A stretch of DNA of 37,789 bases from Pseudolactococcus laudensis (GCF_013449735.1 NZ_JACBNY010000018.1:1-37789), one strand, 5' to 3'; numbered from the stretch's first letter, positions 1-8,714 are shown. Program-made: numbers and translations. Notes: generated by a model not told the origin, from the letters alone.

Positions 1-72
1 TATAATTCAAAACGAATCCATCAAAGTTTAGGGTATCTTACACCTAATCAATTTGAAAAGGTAAGTGCTTAA
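1..72 (+). CDS. IS3-family transposase (OrfB), C-terminal end only, cut by window edge
   Basis: Reading from base 1 gives 23 residues ending in a TAA stop. They contain the motif KRIHQSLGYLTPNQFE, which is the typical C-terminal signature of the rve integrase domain of IS3/IS150-type OrfB transposases. Only the tail lies in the window. The right end of the element probably lies shortly after the stop, because the next gene fragment is open in frame only from about base 117. A TTAACGTCA ending near base 126 would fit the usual CA-3' terminus, but no partner inverted repeat is visible, so the exact boundary is a guess. Confidence 0.8.
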   Translation, partial: YNSKRIHQSLGYLTPNQFEKVSA

Positions 73-116
73 AATAAATAGATTAAAATTCTACGTTTGT
101 TACTCTAAAAAATTGA

Positions 117-827
117 CTTAACGTCAAACGGTATTTGGATTCAAATGTTCTACCTCAGGATATTAAAATATTTAGTAAGTCTCAACTTGGTATTTTTCAG
201 TCGGCTAAGTTAAAAGAGTGGGTTGAAAATAATCTTGAGGCACTAATTGGTAGTGAAGATGATATGGCAATTCTTAAGCTAATAATAGAGCAAATTATTG
301 ATTATTCCGATATCAAACTACTTAAAAAAGTTATTTCAAAATCAGAAATATCAATTTTAGCTATTCAATGGATTAGCGGGGAAAGTTATCAATCAATTTA
401 TCAATATTGTCTAGAGACTGATGTTCAGATTCAAGATAGAAGAACGAAAGTAAAGCATAGAACTATTAGACTTGAAGAGGTTATCGAGTTGTGTGACAAT
501 GGTTTTGGATATTCTTCAATTCTAGTTGTTCATGCAATTGGCGAACTGATATTAGCGTTGTCTCCTAATAATGAAAGTATCCAAGAACTTACAAATTTTC
601 TTTGTCAAAAACTACGCTATGGCTTGAGCGATAAGACTGAGATATTGATACATGAATTAGGTTTTTCAGATAGAGTTATCGCTAAAAAAATTTCTCGACA
701 ACTTGGTCAAACTAAATATCCTAGCAAAAATAAAATGAAAGAGATGATAAGGAAGAATAGGGATGAACTGAGATCTGAAATACAAGATTATCCAGCTTAT
801 TTTTTAGATAGACTCGAGAAAATTTGA
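117..827 (+). pseudogene. Truncated DEAD/DEAH-box helicase, C-terminal domain only
   Basis: About 235 codons are open, with no proper start: the first usable codon is a TTG at 135 without a ribosome site, and an in-frame stop lies at 114-116 beside the IS3 end. The text CDNGFGYSSILVVHAIGELI followed by LRYGLSDKTEILIHELGFSDRVIAKKI matches, from memory, the C-terminal module of large Ski2-like DEAD/DEAH helicases common in defence islands. In those proteins a CED-x-FGYSLPWGI-like segment is followed by a VKYGVP-like segment. The two RecA lobes are missing, so the product cannot be an active helicase. I infer that the IS3 insertion or an associated deletion removed the 5' part. Alternatively it is an uncharacterised small protein. 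Confidence 0.6.
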
Positions 828-870
828 TTCTTAAAGTTTCGTAAAGATAAAAACTATTTTGGATGACTAG

Positions 871-1113
871 TCATGGCATAAGAAATATTGGACAAATTAT
901 GAACTTGAGGGACTTTTTCAGCGAGAAACTAATAATGGGAAGCTAATCCTTCCTATATGGCACGATATTACCAAGCAAGAAATTCAAAATTATAGTCCGT
1001 CATTAGCTGGAAAAATGGCTATGAATACGGCGATTATGACGCCTTCTGAAATTTCAGAAAAGCTAAAGGAACTTTATAATTCGTCAAAAGAAAGACCAGA
1101 AACTGAGAGGTAG
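871..1113 (+). pseudogene. TIR-domain protein fragment
   Basis: The frame from 871 to the TAG at 1111-1113 reads 80 residues without a start codon. It contains KKYWTNYELEGLFQRE, then GKLILPIWHDITKQEIQNYSP and SLAGKMAMNTAIMTPSEI. This is the second half of a bacterial TIR domain: the W-x-x-YEL-x-GL helix, the ILPIWH strand, and the YSP-x-LA-x-K motif. A stop at 868-870 and possible homologous residues in another frame just upstream (around 855-875) indicate a frameshift plus N-terminal loss. TIR proteins of this type are usually NADases or signal producers in phage defence. The catalytic Glu region may survive, but with no start and no N-terminal half the gene is dead. It sits next to the helicase fragment, suggesting one decayed defence operon. 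Confidence 0.75.
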
Positions 1114-1213
1114 AGATAGTCAATACGTTCAAGATATTGGATATGTAGGGGTTGCCTAAATGAATGGAAAAACTGAGAAACAAAGAATTATTGATTAGAT
1201 TGTTAAGAATAAT

Positions 1214-1243
1214 AAAGGTAGCGAATTATTGCTCGCTACCTTT
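1214..1243 (+). terminator. Hairpin after the TIR remnant
   Basis: AAAGGTAGCGA and TCGCTACCTTT form a perfect 11-bp stem with an 8-nt loop. The stem is flanked by A and T runs on both sides, so it could act in either direction. The T tract on the right is short. Confidence 0.6.
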
Positions 1244-1303
1244 ATCTGGGTTATAGGTTGTTGTTTAGTGTTTTTTGATGGACTTCTTGGTGGTGTGGGT
1301 GAT

Positions 1304-1392
1304 AATTGAATGCCTCCAAAACATCTCGTCTAAAATATTACTGATAGTATCCGTTTTAGAGCTGTGTTGAATTGAATGCCTTTACCCAAAAC
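1304..1392 (+). CRISPR. Relic of a type II-A CRISPR array: half repeat, one 30-nt spacer, one degenerate repeat
   Basis: Bases 1353-1392 begin GTTTTAGAGCTGTGTTG and end in CCAAAAC, the hallmark of Streptococcus-group type II-A repeats. The last 19 bases of the repeat family, AATTGAATGCCTCCAAAAC, occur intact at 1304-1322. The 30 bases between (1323-1352) have exactly the usual type II-A spacer length. The second copy is 40 nt because it carries a 4-nt insertion (TTAC) before CCAAAAC; without it, it would be the canonical 36 nt. The left copy has lost its first 17 bases. Degenerate terminal repeats usually mark the leader-distal end, so the array probably ran left to right. No cas gene or tracrRNA is visible. 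Confidence 0.8.
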
Positions 1393-1484
1393 TCTAATTG
1401 CCGCCCCCACCCTTCCCCATTCCAAAAAATTCTGTTAAAATAGAGAAAGCAAACTTGTAAACAGATGGAGAAACAAAAGCAAAG

Positions 1485-3044
1485 ATGAGTATATTAACCG
1501 TTCAAAAACTGAGCCATGGCTTTGGCGATCGTGCGATTTTTGATGATGTCAATTTTCGCCTATTAAAAGGCGAGCATATTGGCTTTGTCGGGGCAAATGG
1601 TGAGGGAAAATCAACCTTCATGAACATCATTACCGGCAATCTGCAGCCAGACGAAGGCAAAATCACTTGGTCAAGCAAACACCGTGTCGGCTATATGGAT
1701 CAGCACGCAGCGCTTGGTAAAGGAAAAACGACACGTCAAGCCTTATCAGAAGCCTTCCAGTACCTATTGGACGCGGAAAGTGAGATGAACGACATTTACG
1801 CACGCATGGGTGACATGTCTGATGACGAGATGACAACAGCCCTTGAAAAAGCTGCTGACCTGCAAGATACCTTGGACAATTCAGACTTTTATCTGATTGA
1901 TGCCAAGGTTGATGAAATCGCGCGTGGCTTGGGCCTCGGTGACTTACTCGACAAAGACGTGGCGGATCTTTCAGGTGGTCAACGCACAAAAATCCTACTC
2001 GGTAAACTCTTGCTTGAAAAGCCAGACATTTTACTTCTGGACGAGCCAACCAACTACCTAGACGAAGAACACATCACCTGGCTGAAAAATTATCTCCAAA
2101 ACTATGAAAATGCCTTTGTCTTGATTTCTCACGATGTTGACTTCATGAACGACGTTATCAATATTGTCTACCATGTTAACCAGCAGAAAATCGACCGTTA
2201 TGTGGGCGACTACCATAATTTCGAGCGCCTTTTCGAAGAAAAGAAAAAACAGCTAGCCTCACTCGCTGACGCCCAACAAGCGGAAGCGGCCAAACTCAAA
2301 GATTTCATCGCTAAGAAAAAAGCCAACGTTGCAACATCAGGTCAGGCCAAGGCGCGCCAGAAGAAGTTGGACAAGATGACCTTTGTCGAGACTATTCAGG
2401 AAAAAGCCAAACCAAGTTTTGACTTCAAATTAGGTCGCACATCAGGCAAGCTCATTTTTGAGGCCAAGGACTTGGTCTTGGGATATGACGCGTCAGAACC
2501 GCTTTCAAGCCCCATTAACATGCTAGTGGAACGTGGCCAAAAAGTCGCCTTTACAGGCTCGAATGGTATCGGAAAATCAACCTTACTCAAGTCTTTGTTG
2601 GGTGAGATTCAACCCTTATCAGGAGAAGTCATACAGGGTGAGTTTCAAATCATCGGCTATTTCGCTCAGGAAGATAAAACGCCGAGCCAAAAATCAGTCT
2701 TGGATGACTACTGGGACGAGTTTTCAACGCTCAATCAAGCCGAAGTCCGTGCAGCCTTAGCCAGATGTGGTCTTGGCACTAAGCAAATCGAGAGTCGCGT
2801 CTACGTTCTATCCGGTGGTGAGCAGTCGAAACTGCGCCTAGGTAAAATCATGAACCATGAGTCTAACATCTTGGTCATGGACGAGCCGACCAATCACCTT
2901 GATGTAGATGCAAAAGAAGAACTCAAACGTGCCCTACAAGCTTATAAAGGCACCATCCTCATGGTCAGCCACGAACCAGAATTTTACCAAGATATCGCAA
3001 CTGATATCATTAATTGTGAAGACTGGACGACAAAAGTTGTCTAA
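1485..3044 (+). CDS. ABC-F family ATPase (YbiT/YkpA-like)
   Basis: This 519-residue protein has two ABC cassettes and no membrane segment, the hallmark of ABC-F proteins, which act on the ribosome rather than in transport. Cassette 1 has Walker A GANGEGKST (residues 36-44), signature LSGGQ (162-166) and Walker B LLLDEPTN (DE at 186-187). Cassette 2 has GSNGIGKST (358-366), LSGGE from about 442, and VMDEPTNHLD (DE at 466-467). The linker around residues 240-310 is charged (EEKKKQLASLADAQQAEAAK), as expected for the P-site tRNA interaction motif. The family includes housekeeping translation factors and antibiotic-protection proteins. The sequence resembles the YbiT/YkpA branch, so I favour a housekeeping role. 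A terminator follows directly, so it appears monocistronic. Confidence 0.9.
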   Translation: MSILTVQKLSHGFGDRAIFDDVNFRLLKGEHIGFVGANGEGKSTFMNIITGNLQPDEGKITWSSKHRVGYMDQHAALGKGKTTRQALSEAFQYLLDAESEMNDIYARMGDMSDDEMTTALEKAADLQDTLDNSDFYLIDAKVDEIARGLGLGDLLDKDVADLSGGQRTKILLGKLLLEKPDILLLDEPTNYLDEEHITWLKNYLQNYENAFVLISHDVDFMNDVINIVYHVNQQKIDRYVGDYHNFERLFEEKKKQLASLADAQQAEAAKLKDFIAKKKANVATSGQAKARQKKLDKMTFVETIQEKAKPSFDFKLGRTSGKLIFEAKDLVLGYDASEPLSSPINMLVERGQKVAFTGSNGIGKSTLLKSLLGEIQPLSGEVIQGEFQIIGYFAQEDKTPSQKSVLDDYWDEFSTLNQAEVRAALARCGLGTKQIESRVYVLSGGEQSKLRLGKIMNHESNILVMDEPTNHLDVDAKEELKRALQAYKGTILMVSHEPEFYQDIATDIINCEDWTTKVV

Positions 3045-3049
3045 ACAAT

Positions 3050-3075
3050 AAGTAAGACGCAAGTCTTATTTTTTT
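3050..3075 (+). terminator. Rho-independent terminator of the ABC-F gene
   Basis: TAAGAC-GCAA-GTCTTA stem-loop with a tetraloop, followed by a run of seven T residues, starts 6 bases after the stop codon. Confidence 0.85.
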
Positions 3076-3309
3076 GTCCTAAAATACCTAATGAACATGG
3101 CATCCGACAGAAAGAGTCACTGTTGAAATTCAGCATCTAAAAAGGATGAATACTCTGATATTTTATTTTTTTGATTCACTCCTAAAAGTTTAGAAGATAA
3201 CTTTTATATTTTAAACAAATTTCAATCAAATGTGTTAAAGATGTGATATTATTGAAATGTTGTATAGACAAGTTATTGATGAAATAAAAACTAGGAGTCC
3301 CCAGATAGT

Positions 3310-4230
3310 ATGATTAAACAAAGTAGTTTTAATGAATATCAAAATTTCGGCAAGTATATTGACGATGTCAGACGCGCTAAAAAAGTACCTTATCGCGTTT
3401 TTGAAGCGAATGGCGTCTCGTCTAGAACCTTCCAAATAGTTGTAGCTGGCGAGTCAGATATGGCAGTATCAGATCTTGCGATTATTGTTGAAATTCTCTG
3501 CCTATCTCCCTTAGAAGTCAATTTGGAAGTTGAAAACCAGTCCATGACCGTGCAGTATCGCAATAAGTTTGTTTCAGCTATTCAAACACAAAAGTTTGAA
3601 GAAGCAGAGCGTATTTATGGCTTATTCAAAGAATATACGACAACAACCTCCGTAAGTTTAGGAAAATTATATGTCTTATATATGATGCAAGGCATGAGCC
3701 TTTTACATAATCCCAAAACAAACATCACCAAAGCAGAGGCATTAGACAACGAAAATAAAATCATCAAGCAACTCAATAAAAGTGAAATTTATACATTATT
3801 TGACTTAGAATTTTTAGCCATGCAAAATTTATTAGGGCTACAAAAAATGGATTTTTCACTGGTTAAAGAAATTTTAGTCATCACTGAATTCGTCATCGCC
3901 GATTATAGGACAAAAAATCTACTTGAAGACTTCTTTCTTCACATTGTGATTGCTAATTTGCAAACAAGAAACGTCACAAATCTATTTGAAATCCTTAAAA
4001 TCATAAACAAATTATACAGCCAGAACAAAGATTGGTTCTTCCTATTCTTAAAAAAATGCGCGCTACTCATTGAAAACCAAATGATTAACCCTAAAGACGA
4101 GCAATTCAAAGAAAATTTGTTACAGCTAAGATACGCCTTCACCGTGCTATTTCCGAACGAATCATTCCCCAGAATCGAGTATTTCTTAGACCAACTAGAA
4201 ATAAATTTAATAGAAGACAATAAAAAATAG
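3310..4230 (+). CDS. Rgg/RNPP-like transcriptional regulator
   Basis: 306 residues. Residues about 10-70 form an XRE-type helix-turn-helix (FGKYIDDVRRAKKVPYRVFE, then SSRTFQIVVAGES and DLAIIVEILCLSPLEV). The remaining ~230 residues are helical, with leucine-rich repeats of the TPR kind. This architecture and length fit Rgg/ComR/MutR regulators, which bind short hydrophobic peptides to switch DNA binding. I cannot assign a subfamily. The ATG at 3310 is preceded by TAGGAG at about 3292-3297, somewhat far at 12 bases. The gene stands alone. The ~380-bp gap downstream holds a palindromic promoter and a 12-codon ORF (separate entries) that could be a target. A non-quorum regulator is equally possible. 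Confidence 0.65.
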   Translation: MIKQSSFNEYQNFGKYIDDVRRAKKVPYRVFEANGVSSRTFQIVVAGESDMAVSDLAIIVEILCLSPLEVNLEVENQSMTVQYRNKFVSAIQTQKFEEAERIYGLFKEYTTTTSVSLGKLYVLYMMQGMSLLHNPKTNITKAEALDNENKIIKQLNKSEIYTLFDLEFLAMQNLLGLQKMDFSLVKEILVITEFVIADYRTKNLLEDFFLHIVIANLQTRNVTNLFEILKIINKLYSQNKDWFFLFLKKCALLIENQMINPKDEQFKENLLQLRYAFTVLFPNESFPRIEYFLDQLEINLIEDNKK

Positions 4231-4410
4231 TCCTTGTAAAAGACCTAACTAAACCTTTTGGTTCAATGGTAGTGTCCTTATGCAAGGCCTTTTTTTGACG
4301 GCAGAACAAAAAAATAAGATATGATTTGCTTTTAAAGACAGAGTAGCTAGAAGTTTTACATGTAAATTTAGCCAATCTGTCTCATTTTCAAAAAAATAAA
4401 ATAAAAAGTC

Positions 4411-4442
4411 GACAAAATGTCCTGATTTTCATTTTATATAAT
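4411..4442 (+). promoter_or_regulatory. Palindrome GACA-AAA-TGTC upstream of a TATAAT box
   Basis: GACAAAATGTC (4411-4421) is a perfect dyad. It is followed after a T-rich stretch by TATAAT at 4437-4442. There is no good -35 element, so the promoter would need an activator. The layout (GACA/TGTC dyad, T-rich spacer, -10) recalls ComR/Rgg-controlled promoters of streptococci, although those dyads have a 4-base rather than a 3-base centre. The Rgg-like gene lies just upstream. Confidence 0.4.
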
Positions 4443-4456
4443 AACATTAGGATAAT

Positions 4457-4495
4457 ATGGCAAAAACTATTAAAATGCTGATGTTTTTTTGTTAG
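4457..4495 (+). CDS. Possible 12-residue hydrophobic peptide ORF
   Basis: ATG at 4457 opens MAKTIKMLMFFC, then TAG. AGGA lies 4 bases before the ATG. The -10 box at 4437-4442 would start the transcript near 4449, giving a leader of about 8 bases. The peptide has a basic N-terminus and a hydrophobic C-terminus, as in precursors of Rgg/ComR-type pheromones, and it lies downstream of an Rgg-like gene. An ORF of this size can arise by chance in AT-rich DNA, and I see no independent proof of translation. Confidence 0.3.
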   Translation: MAKTIKMLMFFC

Positions 4496-4611
4496 GATTA
4501 TATTATCGTCTTTTAAAGGTAGTTTGAATTTAAGCCCAATAAACGATATAGCTTGATACCTACCTATTTCAAAATGTTAAAGACATCAAAAAAACGTTGG
4601 AGGAGATTATT

Positions 4612-5295
4612 ATGGAAAAACTAAATGACTTAGATTACGTTAATACATCTATCATACTATTAAGAAGGCTAGAAAAAGTAGCCTATGCGAGAAATGAACG
4701 CTTGAGAATTTTTCACGAGAAAACACGCGCTATACGTGCGATTACAGCAGGCATATTGGCCTCAATATTACCAACAGTATTCTGGATTTTTGCCTTAACT
4801 TCATTGGAAGTTAGTATATTTGATGTACAAGTACCAGGTGCATTTCTGATACGAGTAATTGGTTTATTAGTGACGACCGCCTCACTTATTATCTTACCGT
4901 ATTTCTTTATCCATATGATTTGGCGTCAACCCCTTTTTCGAGCATTCAGTTACCTATTTGAAAAAAAAGTCAAACATCAGTTGTTTTCTGATATCGAAAA
5001 AATCGATGAAAAAGCTAATCACATCGTCTCTCAACAGGTCTTTAAAAAACCTAGAGTGCCTGACCACTATCTCTCAGTTGAGTATTTGACCTTATTAGAA
5101 AAATACATCGCAAGTGGTAAAGCCAAAACAGTAACAGAGGCAGTTGACTATTTAAAGAGTGAACTTGAGCACAGAATCTATTTTTCAAGCTCAGAATCTC
5201 ATCAAACACTTTTACAAAAAGAAAAAGACTATTTGACAGACGAAAAACAAAATCTCGTAAAAAGAATTAAAAAAGAAGAAGAAGTCTACGGCTAA
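4612..5295 (+). CDS. Membrane protein of unknown function, two transmembrane segments
   Basis: 227 residues from the ATG at 4612, which sits 7 bases after a strong GGAGGAG. A TTG at 4597 is in frame but overlaps that ribosome site, so I reject it. After a basic N-terminal region (RRLEKVAYARNERLRIFHEK) come two hydrophobic segments at roughly residues 45-70 and 80-105, separated by a short loop. A long hydrophilic C-terminal part follows, ending in a charged, probably coiled-coil stretch (LLQKEKDYLTDEKQNLVKRI). No family is recognised. A terminator follows at 5330. It could be a target of the Rgg-like regulator upstream, but only position suggests this. Confidence 0.7.
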   Translation: MEKLNDLDYVNTSIILLRRLEKVAYARNERLRIFHEKTRAIRAITAGILASILPTVFWIFALTSLEVSIFDVQVPGAFLIRVIGLLVTTASLIILPYFFIHMIWRQPLFRAFSYLFEKKVKHQLFSDIEKIDEKANHIVSQQVFKKPRVPDHYLSVEYLTLLEKYIASGKAKTVTEAVDYLKSELEHRIYFSSSESHQTLLQKEKDYLTDEKQNLVKRIKKEEEVYG

Positions 5296-5329
5296 TCGTG
5301 GCAAAACACTTCTAAATAATGACCTAAAA

Positions 5330-5353
5330 GTAAGACGCTAGTCTTCTTTTTTT
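5330..5353 (+). terminator. Rho-independent terminator
   Basis: AAGAC-GCTA-GTCTT stem-loop followed by a T-rich tract (CTTTTTTT). The stem is nearly the same as that of the terminator at 3050. Confidence 0.75.
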
Positions 5354-5414
5354 ACGTAAAAATAGACTCTAATGATAAAAACTTTAACACGCTTACAACC
5401 ACTCCTGTTAATAT

Positions 5415-5442
5415 TTGACAATCAACTTTAAACCCCTATAAT
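5415..5442 (+). promoter_or_regulatory. Consensus sigma-70 promoter for the ABC exporter genes
   Basis: TTGACA (5415-5420) and TATAAT (5437-5442) are separated by 16 bases. The predicted start is about 45 bases before the ATG at 5495. Both hexamers are perfect, so the exporter is probably well expressed unless repressed. No clear operator is seen. Confidence 0.85.
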
Positions 5443-5494
5443 TTATAGTAAGTCAAGATAATTAAAACGTTTTAAATGAAGATAGAGGGTAGAG

Positions 5495-6196
5495 ATGGCA
5501 TATATTGAATTTAACGATATTGTAAAAAGTTATCAAATGGGAGAGGTGAGTATTCAAGCCTTAGACCATGCACAATTTGAAATTGAGCAAGGTGAATTAG
5601 TGTGTATCCTTGGGCCTTCGGGTGCTGGTAAAACAACAGCACTGAATATTTTGGGTGGTATGGATAGCGCTACGAGTGGGCAAGTCTTGGTTGATGGTGT
5701 AGACATCACGCAGTTGAAAAATAAAGCCTTGGTCAACTATCGCCGCAATGATATCGGGTTTGTTTTTCAATTTTACAACTTAATTCAAAATCTAACAGCA
5801 CTTGAAAATGTTGAAATGGCAGTCCAATTGACTAAAGATTCATTCTCACCTGCGGAGACACTTGAAAAAGTTGGCTTAGGTGAGCGTCAAAAGAACTTTC
5901 CAGCTCAACTTTCCGGTGGGGAGCAACAACGAGTTGCTATCGCGCGAGCGCTTGCTAAAAATCCTAAACTACTCTTATGTGACGAGCCAACAGGTGCCTT
6001 AGATTATCATACCGGTAAGCAGATTCTGTCTTTACTTGCGGATACTTGCCGTGAAGAAAAAATTACTGTCGTCATTATCACGCATAATAGTGCTATTGGT
6101 CAGATTGCTGATAAGGTCATTGAATTTAAAAATGGTCGCGTTGAGTCAATTCAAAGAAATGACCAGCCTTTAGCGGTTGAAGCGATAGAGTGGTAA
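5495..6196 (+). CDS. ABC transporter ATP-binding protein (MacB/LolD-like)
   Basis: 233 residues. Walker A is GPSGAGKTT (40-48). The Q-loop lies in [19 protein letters not shown], the signature LSGGEQQR starts at 139, and Walker [12 protein letters not shown] has DE at 163-164. The FYNL and PTGALD motifs are typical of the MacB/LolD/SalX class that pairs with FtsX-type permeases. The ATG at 5495 is preceded by GAGGG. The permease gene begins 4 bases after the stop, so the two form an operon under the promoter at 5415. Substrates in this class include antimicrobial peptides, lipoproteins and lantibiotics; nothing here says which. Confidence 0.92.
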   Translation: MAYIEFNDIVKSYQMGEVSIQALDHAQFEIEQGELVCILGPSGAGKTTALNILGGMDSATSGQVLVDGVDITQLKNKALVNYRRNDIGFVFQFYNLIQNLTALENVEMAVQLTKDSFSPAETLEKVGLGERQKNFPAQLSGGEQQRVAIARALAKNPKLLLCDEPTGALDYHTGKQILSLLADTCREEKITVVIITHNSAIGQIADKVIEFKNGRVESIQRNDQPLAVEAIEW

Positions 6197-6200
6197 GCCA

Positions 6201-8714
6201 ATGAAAAATAAAACGATTATCATTAGTAGTTTCCGTAATATGACGCAGTCGTCTAAACGTTTTATTTCGTTATTGTTTATGGCACTCTTAGGCGTTGGAT
6301 TTTATGCAGGTATCAGTTCGACCTCGCAAGATATGCTCTCGACTTTAGATACTTATTTGGACCAAAGTAAGGCTCATGACTTGCAGATTCAGTCGACCCT
6401 TGGTTTAAGCAAGGCAGATCTCGCAAGTCTTGAAAAATTATCTGACATCGATAGCGTCCAAGGCATCTATACTAAAGATGAGCTTATCGAGCCAGTCTTT
6501 AGCAAAGCAGCACCGAGTAAAAAAGATGAAACCGCCATTGCCAAAGTGATTGGTATACCAGACAAACTTGATAAAATTAGCTTGGTTAAAGGACGATTAC
6601 CGCAAAAAGATAGTGAAATTGTCGTTGAAGAGGCTTATCTAACGAAAAATAAGGTGAAGTTGGGTGATTCACTTAAAATGACTGACTCTGATTTGACAAA
6701 TGAAACTTTCAAAATCGTGGGAACGGTTAAGAGTCCGCTTTATTTTTCTAAGGTTCACCGTGGGACGACGAGTCTTGGAGATGGTCAAATTGATTATTTC
6801 ATGTATGTCAAACCGAGTGTGTTTAAGCAGGATGCTTATAGCGTAATTGCCTTGACAGTCAAAGGTGCCAAGGAGGAGATGACAAGTCAGACGGCTTACT
6901 TGGATAAAATTGCAGCGGCCAAAAAAGAAGTTGAGTCAATTAAAGAGGCGCAAGAAACACAGCGTTTTGAAACGGTCTATGCAGATTACCTGAATCCAAC
7001 TGCTATGGCATCAGGATTGGTCAAACGAGATAGTTTGCCGCCTGCCAAATGGTATATCACCGACCGTCAAGATGACACAGGTTACAAAGATTTTATTGAT
7101 ACGACGAAAAGTATCGCCAAAGTTGGGCGTGTCTTCCCAGTTGTTTTTTATGTAATTGCCGTTTTGATTAGCTTAGTTTCCATGGCACGAATGGTTGAAG
7201 AAGATAGAAGTGAAATTGGCACGCTAAAAGCTTTAGGTTTTTCAAATCCTGCCATTGCTTTAAAATATGGCCTATTCTCTCTTTCAGCGACATTGGTTGG
7301 CGGCGTAATTGGCATGTTCATTGGTCTTAATCTTATTCCCAACCTCATCTGGAATATTTATACGAGCCTATTTACCATACCTAAGTTTATTGTCCTCTTC
7401 CAGCCAGTCTATTGTTTGACAGGACTTGCAATCGCACTGATTTGTATTTGCGGTGGCGCTTTAGTCGCAGTCTATCGTGAACTCATCTACACTACGAGCA
7501 TCTTGATGCGGCCCAAAGCGCCTAAGGCAGGCAAGCGTATTTTACTAGAATACGTACCCGTCATCTGGAATCGATTCAGCTTTTCAAATAAAATCGTCAT
7601 GCGGAATCTCTTTCGCTATAAAACGCGCGCTATTGTCACAATTCTAGGAATTGCAGGCTGTACGGCTTTGATTCTAGCAGGGTTTGGACTCAAAGACTCT
7701 ATCACTGACATCGTTAAGTACCAGTATGGCAATGTCTTTAAATATGATAAACTAGTGTCCTTAAAAGCAAGTACAGATGAGCAGCCTCTGCTTAATGATT
7801 TATCGAAAAACAAAGAAGTTGCGCACATGGCTAATTTATCTATGGCAACAAAACAAGTGTCAAGTCATGGTGAAGTCTATGACGTGACAGTCATTGTGCC
7901 GGATGATATCCAAACGTTCAAGCAAGTCATCAGTCTTAACGACATTAATGACAATAAAAAAGCCGTTTCTCTGACAGGTAATCAAGCTATTATCAGTCAA
8001 AAACTAGCTAAATTATTAAAGGTCCAAGAAAAAGGTTCAATTACTTTCAAAGATAGTCGTGATGAAACGCACGAAGTCGAAGTAGGCAAAATCGTTGAAA
8101 ATTATATTCAAAATTATGTTTATCTACCTAAGGCAACATCACAAGCCATCTTTGGTGAGTATGATACTAATGTCGTCGCGGTTAAACTAAAAAATAAGTT
8201 ATCGACACAAGCAGATCAAAAGTTTGATGCCTCACTTTTGACAAATCAATCAGTGGCGAGTGTCATCAATTCTAGGACAACAGTTTCCATGATTAATGAC
8301 ACCATGACATCACTTAATCTTGTCGTTCTGATTTTAATCGTTTCATCAGCAATTCTTGCCTTTGTTGTCATGTATAATTTGGCAACGATTAATATTAGCG
8401 AACGAAAGCGTGAGATTGCGACACTTAAAGTCCTAGGTTTCTATGATCAAGAGACGGATGCCTATATTACCAAAGAAAATACGATTTTCACGATTGTTGG
8501 GATTATCATAGGATTGGTGAGTGGTGTTTACTTGTGTCATTTCATCATCAGTACCTGTGAAACAGATACCTTGATGTTTGTCAGACACGTGAATACGTTA
8601 AGTTTTGTCTTTGCATCAGCATTAACGACTTCCTTTACTGTGATTGTTAATCTCATTACGCATTTTAGCTTGAAAAAAATTGACATGATTGACGCTTTGA
8701 AAAATATAGAATAA
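6201..8714 (+). CDS. FtsX-like ABC transporter permease, two FtsX domains
   Basis: 837 residues. An N-terminal membrane helix (about 18-40) is followed by a ~270-residue extracytoplasmic domain (VQGIYTKDELIEPVF, GRLPQKDSEIVVEEAYL, typical of MacB-PCD). A first FtsX domain of three helices lies near residues 312-430, with the diagnostic MARMVEEDRSEIGTLKALGFS. A second membrane helix begins near 475 and is followed by another extracellular stretch. A second FtsX domain (about 705-835) carries NISERKREIATLKVLGFYDQE. The length and duplicated layout fit the large permeases that pair with one ATPase subunit, which is encoded immediately upstream. Export of peptides or lipoprotein-like molecules is a family-level inference. 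No sensor-regulator pair is adjacent. Confidence 0.9.
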   Translation: MKNKTIIISSFRNMTQSSKRFISLLFMALLGVGFYAGISSTSQDMLSTLDTYLDQSKAHDLQIQSTLGLSKADLASLEKLSDIDSVQGIYTKDELIEPVFSKAAPSKKDETAIAKVIGIPDKLDKISLVKGRLPQKDSEIVVEEAYLTKNKVKLGDSLKMTDSDLTNETFKIVGTVKSPLYFSKVHRGTTSLGDGQIDYFMYVKPSVFKQDAYSVIALTVKGAKEEMTSQTAYLDKIAAAKKEVESIKEAQETQRFETVYADYLNPTAMASGLVKRDSLPPAKWYITDRQDDTGYKDFIDTTKSIAKVGRVFPVVFYVIAVLISLVSMARMVEEDRSEIGTLKALGFSNPAIALKYGLFSLSATLVGGVIGMFIGLNLIPNLIWNIYTSLFTIPKFIVLFQPVYCLTGLAIALICICGGALVAVYRELIYTTSILMRPKAPKAGKRILLEYVPVIWNRFSFSNKIVMRNLFRYKTRAIVTILGIAGCTALILAGFGLKDSITDIVKYQYGNVFKYDKLVSLKASTDEQPLLNDLSKNKEVAHMANLSMATKQVSSHGEVYDVTVIVPDDIQTFKQVISLNDINDNKKAVSLTGNQAIISQKLAKLLKVQEKGSITFKDSRDETHEVEVGKIVENYIQNYVYLPKATSQAIFGEYDTNVVAVKLKNKLSTQADQKFDASLLTNQSVASVINSRTTVSMINDTMTSLNLVVLILIVSSAILAFVVMYNLATINISERKREIATLKVLGFYDQETDAYITKENTIFTIVGIIIGLVSGVYLCHFIISTCETDTLMFVRHVNTLSFVFASALTTSFTVIVNLITHFSLKKIDMIDALKNIE

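Noticed and set aside
3146-3193. 15-codon ORF (MNTLIFYFFDSLLKV) just upstream of the Rgg-like gene, a possible signalling peptide
   Set aside because: The only ribosome-site-like bases (AAAGG) touch the ATG with no spacing, and no promoter or operator is seen. Likely chance in AT-rich DNA.
4262-4292. Sequence resembling a tRNA D-arm (GGTTCAATGGTAGTG)
   Set aside because: No acceptor stem, anticodon arm or T-arm can be assembled around it.
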